In this document: in pieces, positions 58,325-64,000 of the stretch
Layout: every line of letters starts with the position of its first letter
Numbering within the stretch: position 1 is the first letter of the stretch
Position numbers and translations under genes: made by a program
Assembly: GCA_050694175.1 (NCBI GenBank)
Contig: JBOGXA010000010.1
Span: 53,796-117,795, forward strand
DNA length: 64,000 bases
From: JBOGXA01 sp050694175
GTDB taxonomy: Bacteria > Actinomycetota > CADDZG01 > WHSQ01
Reading direction: 5' to 3'
The notes under the pieces: generated by a model
Seen by the model: only the letters and a program-made list of their open reading frames with translations
Database searches by the model: none
Told to the model about the DNA's origin: nothing

Positions 58325-58964
58325 GTGACCTCCGAGTGGAAGCTGTGGACTGGAAAGAGAGGGCGAGTTCACCTAGATCCACGTACACGTCGAGTGCGCA
58401 TCGATCGGTGAGCCACGAGCGGTTGGCGCGATGCACACGGTCGCCCGGATCAAAGCGGTTCAGGAACACGGTGATCGGCCGGCCCCCGAAGGCCGCCGAT
58501 GCCAGGCGAATGTCGTTGATGGCCCCCAAACCTGCACCGGCTACGAGCAGAACGCGGTCCGCGTCGAGTGCCTCGGCGAGCGCGATCGTGTCTCCATCGT
58601 CGGCCAGGGGAGAGGCGGGGCCGCCCACACCCTCCACGAAGACGACGCCGGCAGGCGGGACATCGATCTCCACGACCAGCTCGGCGATTGAAAAGGGGAG
58701 ACGATCGAGAGCGGTCGCGGCCATCGGCGGCGCCATGGCGAGCTCGTAGCTGCGATGAGGAGGGCAAACGAGGGCGGGGGGCTCTCCAGATGCCATTGCG
58801 AGGAGGTCGGCGTCGGTGGGGCCGTGGCCGGCGTCGAAGCTCTGCACGGGTTTGCGGGCCGCGACATTTTCATCTGCTGCGCGCAATCTCTCGATGAGAC
58901 GCGCTATCACCCACGTCTTTCCCACCTCGGTGCCGGTCCCGGTGACGACTACGACGTTACGCAT
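58302..58964 (-). CDS. bioD: Dethiobiotin synthetase
   Basis: 220 residues. P-loop VVVTGTGTEVGKTWV at the N-terminus, GPTDADLLAMASGE, FVEGVGGPASPL, and GLGAINDIRLASAAF. It forms the ureido ring of dethiobiotin from DAPA with ATP and CO2. It lies between bioF and bioB with overlaps at both ends. Confidence 0.95.
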   Translation of the reverse strand: MRNVVVVTGTGTEVGKTWVIARLIERLRAADENVAARKPVQSFDAGHGPTDADLLAMASGEPPALVCPPHRSYELAMAPPMAATALDRLPFSIAELVVEIDVPPAGVVFVEGVGGPASPLADDGDTIALAEALDADRVLLVAGAGLGAINDIRLASAAFGGRPITVFLNRFDPGDRVHRANRSWLTDRCALDVYVDLGELALSFQSTASTRRSHERSIRA

Positions 58965-60069
58965 GTGCGGTCGCAGTTACGTCGCGCAGCGCGGCAATCA
59001 GGCCCGCCACCTCGTCGTCGCTATGCGCAGCGGACAGCGTGATTCGTAGGCGCGACGATCCCGGCGCGACGGACGGCGGCCTGATCGCGGGAACGAGGAA
59101 ACCCCGTTCGAGCAGACTTGCCGATGCAGAGAGAGCCGCGTGCTCCGATCCGAGCACGAGCGGGATGATCGGCGATGGATGGCCGGGTTTCACGCGCTCG
59201 ACGAGACCTCGAAGGTGGGCCCTAAGCGCCTCACCCTCGGCCCCTCGCACGATGGTGAGCGCAGCAAGAGCCGCGCCCGCGACGGCGGGTGCCGGCGCGG
59301 TCGTAAAGATGTACGGCCGGGCCCGGTTCACCAGCAGCTCGGCCACCGGTTCCGAGGTCGCTGCGAAGCCGCCCATTGCTCCTATGAACTTGGACAGCGT
59401 TCCGATTCTGATCGCGTCGACGCCGTCGAGGTGGGGTGCGGGGCCGAGGACGGCGTGCGCCTCGTCGAGCACGAGTAGCGCGCGGTGGTGTGCACACAGC
59501 TCGGCGAGATTGTCGATGGGGGCGATGTCGCCGTCCATCGAAAACACGAGGTCCGAGACGACGATGGCGCGATCCGCGCCGGCGAGAAGGCGCGCGAGTG
59601 CGCCGATGTCTCGATGCGGATAGACGGCGACGTCCGCGCGGGCGAGCCGGCAGCCGTCGACGATCGAGGCGTGGTTGAGTTCGTCCGAGCAGATGAGCAC
59701 CCCCGCCTCACCGAGCGCCGCGAGAACTCCCAGGTTCGCCATGTAACCGGTGGGGAAGAGCACGGCGCGATCGGCTTGTTTCCAGTCGGCCACGGCGCGT
59801 TCCAGCTCCGTGTGGACGGGGCGCGACCCATCGATGAGGCGGGCCGCTCCGGCTCCTGCCCCCCATCTCGCCAGCGCCGCGCGGGCGCCGTCGATCACGT
59901 CGGGGTGCGAGGTCAGTCCCAGGTAGTCGTTCGAGGCGAACGAAACAATGTGGCGCCCGTCGTCGAGTTGGCCTCGGACACCCCATGCGTCGAAGTCCCT
60001 TACTCGGCGAAGACGACCCGATCCTTCGATTGAGCCGAGCTCCTCTGCCGCCCACCGCGACCAGTTCAC
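58957..60069 (-). CDS. bioF: 8-amino-7-oxononanoate synthase
   Basis: 370 residues. PLP enzyme of the alpha-oxoamine synthase family: SFASNDYLGLTSHPDVIDGAR, GAGAARLIDGSRPVHTELE, DELNHASIVDGCRLARAD, VVSDLVFSMDGDIAPI, DEAHAVLGP, and GTLSKFIGAMGGF with the PLP Lys. GTG 60069 overlaps the bioA stop as GTGA. It joins pimeloyl thioester and alanine. Confidence 0.95.
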   Translation of the reverse strand: MNWSRWAAEELGSIEGSGRLRRVRDFDAWGVRGQLDDGRHIVSFASNDYLGLTSHPDVIDGARAALARWGAGAGAARLIDGSRPVHTELERAVADWKQADRAVLFPTGYMANLGVLAALGEAGVLICSDELNHASIVDGCRLARADVAVYPHRDIGALARLLAGADRAIVVSDLVFSMDGDIAPIDNLAELCAHHRALLVLDEAHAVLGPAPHLDGVDAIRIGTLSKFIGAMGGFAATSEPVAELLVNRARPYIFTTAPAPAVAGAALAALTIVRGAEGEALRAHLRGLVERVKPGHPSPIIPLVLGSEHAALSASASLLERGFLVPAIRPPSVAPGSSRLRITLSAAHSDDEVAGLIAALRDVTATAHA

Positions 60070-61349
60070 GGGCCCACCTCGACGATGGCCTTCTCGAGAG
60101 CCTCGACTATGCGATTCACTTCCTCCGCGCCGATCGTGAGTGGGGGAACGATGATGATCGACGGGCCGAGCGAGCGAACCAGCACTCCGTTCTGCGTTGC
60201 GACATTGCAGGCTCGCCGAGCGCGTAAAAGATCGTCCGCGCAGTCGAGCTCGACCGCGCCCATCAGGCCGCACAACCGCACGTCGGTGATGCCGGGCAAG
60301 GGGCGCACCCGTTCGTCAAGGAGGTCTCGCAGCCCCTGGGAGCGCGTCGCGACGTTCTCGAGGACGTTCAACTCCTGAAGCAGCTCGAGGTGACGGAGGG
60401 CGACCGCGGCCGCAAGGGCATTGCCGCCGTATGAATGACCGTGATAAAGCGTGCGTTCGGACAGATCCGGGCCCACGAACGCGTCGAAGACGCGCCGGTT
60501 TGCAGCGGTTGCCGACATCGGCAGATAACCGCCGGTCATCCCCTTGCCCAGGCACAACAGATCGGGTTGAAGGGTCGCCGCCTCCGACGCGAACAGGTGG
60601 CCCGTCCGACCGAACCCGGTAGCGACCTCGTCGCAGATGAGCAGCAATCCAGTGCTCCGGCATGCGTCCGCGAGGGGCCCGAACGCTTCGGGAGGCGCGA
60701 TCCTCATACCCGCCGCGCCCTGCACGAGCGGCTCGACGATGACCGCGGCGAGCTCGTCGCGCTTTTGCCGGATGATCCGTGCGGCCGCGTCGAAGCACTC
60801 TGGATCGTCAAAGCCGGGCGCGTGTATCACCGGGAAGCGCAGCGGATCGAAGAGGTCGGTCCCGAAGCCGCCGGCCCCCACCGAGAGCGAGCCCACCGTG
60901 TCGCCGTGGTACGCGCCTCCGAAGGCCAGATATGTGGTGCGCCCCTCCACTCCTTCGTTAACCCAGAACTGAAATGCGATCTTGATGGCCTGTTCGACGG
61001 CCGCGGCTCCGTCGGAGGCGAACAGGAAGTGAGGCCGGTCGACCGGTACCAGCGTCGCTAAAGCCTCGGCCAGTTCGATCACCGTCCGGTTGCCGTGGCC
61101 GAGCATCGTCGAGTGAGCCACGCGGCCGAGCTGATCGGCGAGCGCGGCGTCGAGCTGGGGGACGCGGTGACCGAGTGTCGCGACCCACAGAGACGAGATG
61201 GCGTCGAGGTAGCGGCGGCCGGCAGTGTCGATGAGCTCGTGGCCCTCGGCGCGCTCCACGATGACCGGGGAGTTGTCGGGGTAGGCCGCCATTTGCGTGA
61301 ATCCATGCCACACGACGGCCGCGTCGCGCTCGATCCAGTCGTCGTCCAT
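60066..61349 (-). CDS. bioA: Adenosylmethionine-8-amino-7-oxononanoate aminotransferase
   Basis: 427 residues. Class III aminotransferase: WHGFTQMAAYPDNSPVIVERAEG, SSLWVATLGHRVPQLDAA, FASDGAAAVEQAIKIAFQFW, GGAYHGDTVGSLSVG, LLICDEVATGFGRTGHLF, and LCLGKGMTGGYLPMSA with the PLP Lys. First gene of a five-gene bioA-F-D-B-bsaP operon. The pimeloyl-forming genes (bioC/bioH or others) are absent from the window. Confidence 0.96.
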   Translation of the reverse strand: MDDDWIERDAAVVWHGFTQMAAYPDNSPVIVERAEGHELIDTAGRRYLDAISSLWVATLGHRVPQLDAALADQLGRVAHSTMLGHGNRTVIELAEALATLVPVDRPHFLFASDGAAAVEQAIKIAFQFWVNEGVEGRTTYLAFGGAYHGDTVGSLSVGAGGFGTDLFDPLRFPVIHAPGFDDPECFDAAARIIRQKRDELAAVIVEPLVQGAAGMRIAPPEAFGPLADACRSTGLLLICDEVATGFGRTGHLFASEAATLQPDLLCLGKGMTGGYLPMSATAANRRVFDAFVGPDLSERTLYHGHSYGGNALAAAVALRHLELLQELNVLENVATRSQGLRDLLDERVRPLPGITDVRLCGLMGAVELDCADDLLRARRACNVATQNGVLVRSLGPSIIIVPPLTIGAEEVNRIVEALEKAIVEVGP

Positions 61350-61452
61350 CGTTCGGCAGGCTATCAGGGGCCTCGTCGGCGAGGTTTGGACACAACCGCC
61401 ACGGAATACAAGCGGGGTGGGCCGGGGTTATCCTGCGCGACACGACCAGATT

Positions 61453-61524
61453 GGCGGCGTGGCCGAGTGGTTTAGGCAAGGGCCTGCAAAGCCCTGCACA
61501 GCGGTTCGATTCCGCTCGCCGCCT
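61453..61524 (+). tRNA. tRNA-Cys (GCA)
   Basis: A full cloverleaf: acceptor GGCGGCG paired with CGCCGCC (61517-61523), D arm, anticodon arm AGGGC-CTGCAAA-GCCCT with anticodon GCA, T arm GCGGTTCGATTCCGC and discriminator T. CCA is not encoded. Confidence 0.95.
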
Positions 61525-61782
61525 CGACGGCCCTTCGTCGAGTGTCCATCGCCCCCGCATAGCGCGCTCAAATGCTCACTCGACGCGGCACGGGTGGGGC
61601 CGGCGGGGCGTGACGAGGGCCTGAATTTCGCCAAAACAGTGGCCGAAGCATCTTCCCCTCCCGGGCCCACGGCCGGTACCGTACGTCATGGGAGTGGGCA
61701 ACTTCTGGGAGGGGTAGCGTGCCGACTCCCACAGGCGCATCCGCTCCCCGGCTGGCGAATTCGAAAGGTGGTTGGGCTTCAC

Positions 61783-63648
61783 ATGACGACGACGTCAAAT
61801 CGCAGATCCCTCAGGCAGAAGATAGTGGCGATAGCGACCGCGGGGTTCCTGACCGCAGGTCTGGTTATTACGGCGGGCGCTCCTGCGTCCGGGGGCCCTG
61901 CGGCGAACAAGGCCGCCGACAACAACAAGGGTCGCGCTCATTCGAGAGTCGACTTCTGGCTGACTGTCCTTCACAACAACGACGGTGAGTCGCAGCTCGT
62001 GAACGCAGGCACGGATCTCGAGGACTTTGGCGGCATCGCGCGCTTCGCGACCTTGGTCAAGAGACTTCGGAACCGGGCAAACGTTCCGAGTGTCCCGAGA
62101 GCGAAGAGCGGCTCGATCACCGTCTCGTCTGGCGACAACTTCCTTGCGGGGCCGGAATTCTCCCTCAGCCTGGAGCGCAACGAGGAAACCGGAGCGCCCT
62201 ACTACGACAGCATGGCCCTCGCACGCGTCGGCTACGACGCGATGGCGATCGGCAACCACGAGTTCGACTTCGGGCCCGACGTGTTCGCTACCTTCATCGA
62301 GGGCTTCGGCAGAAGAGTCCCGCCCTTCCTGAGCTCCAACCTGAACTTCGACGACGAACCGCGGCTCAAGGCCCTCGAGGATGAAGGCATCATCATGGGC
62401 AGCGTGGTTCTCAGGGAGAGGGGCGAACGTATCGGCGTCGTGGGCGCCACGACCCCGCTTCTTCCTACGATCTCGAGTCCTCGCAATGTGAAGGTCGATC
62501 CTGCGGTTGCGGAGAGCATCCAGACCGAAGTCGATGACATGACGGCGCGGGGCGTCGATAAGATCGTCCTCATCAGCCACCTGCAGAGCATCCAGGAAGA
62601 TCTTGCGCTCGCTCCTGAGCTGAGCAACGTCGACATCATGGTCGCCGGAGGCGGCGACGAGCTGCTGGCCAATCCCGAACAGGGTGACCTACTCGTCCCC
62701 GGCGACGAGTCCCTCGTCTTCGGGGACTATCCGCTGGAGGCGACCGATTCGGAGGGCAGGACCGTGCCCGTCGTCACGACCAAGGGCTCCTACACGTACG
62801 TCGGAAACCTCAAGGTCGCATTCGACAGGAAGGGCAACCTGCTCAAGGTCGACGAGCAGGCCAGCAAGCCCGTGCGAGTCGCGGGCGGGAACAACCCGGA
62901 CGCGGTCAGATCCAACCCCTGGATCCAACGCAAAGTCGTCGACCCCATCGTCGAAGGGCTGGCGGAGCTGGCCGAGAACGTGGTCGCGACGACCGAGGTC
63001 GGGCTGGACGGCAGGCGGGCGACGGTGCGGACGGTCGAGTCCAACATGGGCAACCTGGTTGCCGACGCTCTGCGCTGGCAGGCGGACCAGCTCAACGAGA
63101 GCTTCGGCGCTCCACACCCCGACATCGGGGTTCAGAACGGCGGTGGCATCCGAAACGACAGCATTATCGGTCCGGGTGACATCACCGAGCTGGATACCTT
63201 CGACATAGCCCCGTTCGGCAACTTCGTTTCAGTGGTCCACGGCGTGTCGCCCGAGAGGTTCAAGGAGCTTCTCGAGGTCTTCGTCCAGCTGGCTCCGAAT
63301 CAGTCCGGCGGCTTCGGTCAGATCTCCGGCTTCGAATTTAGCTACGACCCGAGCAGGCCCGCGGGATCGCGTGTTATCAGCGCCGAGCTGGACGACGGAA
63401 CCGTGATGATCGTCAACGGAGCGATTGCCGCTACTGCCCGTCAGGTGAACATCGCCACGAATGACTTCTCGGCGCGCGGTGGCGACGCGTATCCACTCAC
63501 CGACTTTACCTTTACAACGCTGGGAGTTACCTATCAGCAGGCGCTTATGAACTACCTCACGGATGCGCTGAGCGGGGTCGTTACCGCGGGCGACTACCCG
63601 GAGGGTGGTGAGGGCCGCATCACCACCGGAAACTTCCCGTCGCCGTAG
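61783..63648 (+). CDS. Secreted 5'-nucleotidase / UDP-sugar hydrolase
   Basis: 621 residues with a signal peptide (IVAIATAGFLTAGLVITAGAPASGG). Metallophosphatase domain: VLHNNDGES, GDNFLAG, MAIGNHEFDFGPDVFATF, VLISHL. C-terminal nucleotidase domain: ESNMGNLVADALRW, IGVQNGGGIRNDSIIGPGDIT, FQ/GQISGFEFSYDPSRP. It would hydrolyse extracellular nucleotides and UDP-sugars outside the cell. Start placed at ATG 61783, which gives a clean signal peptide; the frame continues upstream but through the tRNA-Cys gene, which it cannot share. Confidence 0.93.
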   Translation: MTTTSNRRSLRQKIVAIATAGFLTAGLVITAGAPASGGPAANKAADNNKGRAHSRVDFWLTVLHNNDGESQLVNAGTDLEDFGGIARFATLVKRLRNRANVPSVPRAKSGSITVSSGDNFLAGPEFSLSLERNEETGAPYYDSMALARVGYDAMAIGNHEFDFGPDVFATFIEGFGRRVPPFLSSNLNFDDEPRLKALEDEGIIMGSVVLRERGERIGVVGATTPLLPTISSPRNVKVDPAVAESIQTEVDDMTARGVDKIVLISHLQSIQEDLALAPELSNVDIMVAGGGDELLANPEQGDLLVPGDESLVFGDYPLEATDSEGRTVPVVTTKGSYTYVGNLKVAFDRKGNLLKVDEQASKPVRVAGGNNPDAVRSNPWIQRKVVDPIVEGLAELAENVVATTEVGLDGRRATVRTVESNMGNLVADALRWQADQLNESFGAPHPDIGVQNGGGIRNDSIIGPGDITELDTFDIAPFGNFVSVVHGVSPERFKELLEVFVQLAPNQSGGFGQISGFEFSYDPSRPAGSRVISAELDDGTVMIVNGAIAATARQVNIATNDFSARGGDAYPLTDFTFTTLGVTYQQALMNYLTDALSGVVTAGDYPEGGEGRITTGNFPSP

Positions 63649-63672
63649 CGCAATGTGAACGACAGACCGGAT

Positions 63673-63695
63673 GAGGCCGTCATCTTGGCGGCCTC
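63673..63695 (+). terminator. Terminator-like hairpin after the nucleotidase
   Basis: GAGGCCG (63673-63679) pairs with CGGCCTC (63689-63695) around a 9-base loop, 25 bases past the nucleotidase stop. No T-tract follows. Confidence 0.5.
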
Positions 63696-63782
63696 CGTCA
63701 CACACGCCGTCCGCACGTTATGGGGGAGGCCGCGGCCGTGCTTAAGGGAGGAGATCGGGCTCCGGTAAGATGCCGCAACTGA

Positions 63783-63854
63783 GGGGCGTTAGCTCAGCGG
63801 GAGAGCGCTTGCTCGACAAGCAAGAAGTCACTGGTTCAATCCCAGTACGCCCCA
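63783..63854 (+). tRNA. tRNA-Val (GAC)
   Basis: Acceptor GGGGCGT paired with ACGCCCC (63847-63853), anticodon arm CTTGC-TCGACAA-GCAAG with anticodon GAC, T arm CTGGTTCAATCCCAG and discriminator A. CCA is not encoded. A TAAGAT element at 63766-63771 could be its -10 box. Confidence 0.95.
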
Positions 63855-63883
63855 CTATCCCACGGAGTCTTGAGGTGTGAAAG

Positions 63884-63982
63884 TCCGGTACCTCTGTCCC
63901 ACATTGGCTCCGGCACCTCTGTCCCACTAGCCGACCCCGGCTCCGGTTCCTGGGCGACAGTGGCTCCGGCACCTGTGTCCCA
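63884..63982. repeat. Three near-identical 18-22-base direct repeats, possible mobile element end
   Basis: TCCGGTACCTCTGTCCCA (63884-63901), TGGCTCCGGCACCTCTGTCC (from 63905, continuing CA to 63926) and TGGCTCCGGCACCTGTGTCC (from 63961, continuing CA to 63982) are close copies. A partial copy (GGCTCCGGTTCCTGG) lies between. Multiple short terminal repeats of this sort occur at the ends of IS21-like elements. The window ends before any transposase could be seen. Confidence 0.45.
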
Positions 63983-64000
63983 TGAATTCCACCACCCGAG

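Noticed and set aside
63742..63972. Minus-strand frame covering tRNA-Val
   Set aside because: It is the antisense of the tRNA and repeats, a common false gene.
1..64000. CRISPR array, prophage or toxin-antitoxin defence system
   Set aside because: No regular spaced repeats, integrase, cas or phage structural genes were seen.

Overview
The window is high-GC, densely packed DNA with many GTG starts, ATGA/GTGA stop-start overlaps and few long gaps. It most likely comes from an uncultured, probably deep-branching member of the Actinomycetota. Supporting signs are a BsaP-type biotin synthase partner next to bioB, a mycothiol-dependent isomerase-like DinB protein, HxlR, ECF and LAL regulators, a DtxR-type iron box, and PspC/LiaF-type envelope sensors. 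The genus cannot be named from sequence alone. No phage, CRISPR array or complete insertion sequence is present.

Layout. 1-3600: the end of a MocR-type regulator, a multi-membrane sensor without a kinase domain, and a secreted subtilisin. 3624-16727 (minus strand): a nine-gene operon-like glycan cluster with two nucleotide-sugar dehydrogenases, an ABC exporter fused to a phosphotransferase-type kinase domain, a GT4 glycosyltransferase, a heparinase II/III-like protein, two further kinases of the same kind, a MurG-like glycosyltransferase and a polysaccharide deacetylase. This is the best candidate for an undescribed system. 17150-17230: a compact candidate structured RNA (three-way junction with complementary loops) ahead of an L,D-transpeptidase. 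18200-28550: GNAT enzyme, divergent PspC-domain envelope stress genes with a NarL-type two-component pair, small secreted proteins, a giant LAL regulator, and an ATP-dependent DNA ligase with a decayed winged-helix gene behind it. 28640-32080: lipoprotein, OmpR-type two-component system and a frameshifted PepSY gene, tied together by TTCAGG direct repeats.

32235-38703: an HxlR-controlled region with a ring-cleaving dioxygenase, acyl-CoA synthetase, citrate-synthase-like lyase and carotenoid-desaturase-like oxidoreductase. 38714-42539: an iron ABC importer behind a DtxR-family box. 42667-46136: FAA hydrolase, PhoD phosphatase and PAS histidine kinase. 46302-51294: a selenocysteine-containing formate dehydrogenase (in-frame TGA plus a SECIS hairpin) with its iron-sulfur and NrfD-like membrane subunits. 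51413-56667: ECF sigma/anti-sigma pair, ABC-2 exporter, and an OmpR two-component system followed by a truncated membrane gene. 57117-61349: a complete bioA-bioF-bioD-bioB-bsaP operon. 61453-63982: tRNA-Cys, a secreted 5'-nucleotidase, tRNA-Val, and short direct repeats at the edge that may be the end of a mobile element.

How the parts fit: the organism appears to make a charged (uronate or amino-uronate) surface glycan, to export it through an ABC protein carrying its own kinase domain, to sense envelope stress through several membrane sensors, to oxidise formate through a membrane-bound Sec enzyme, to scavenge iron, and to synthesise biotin.
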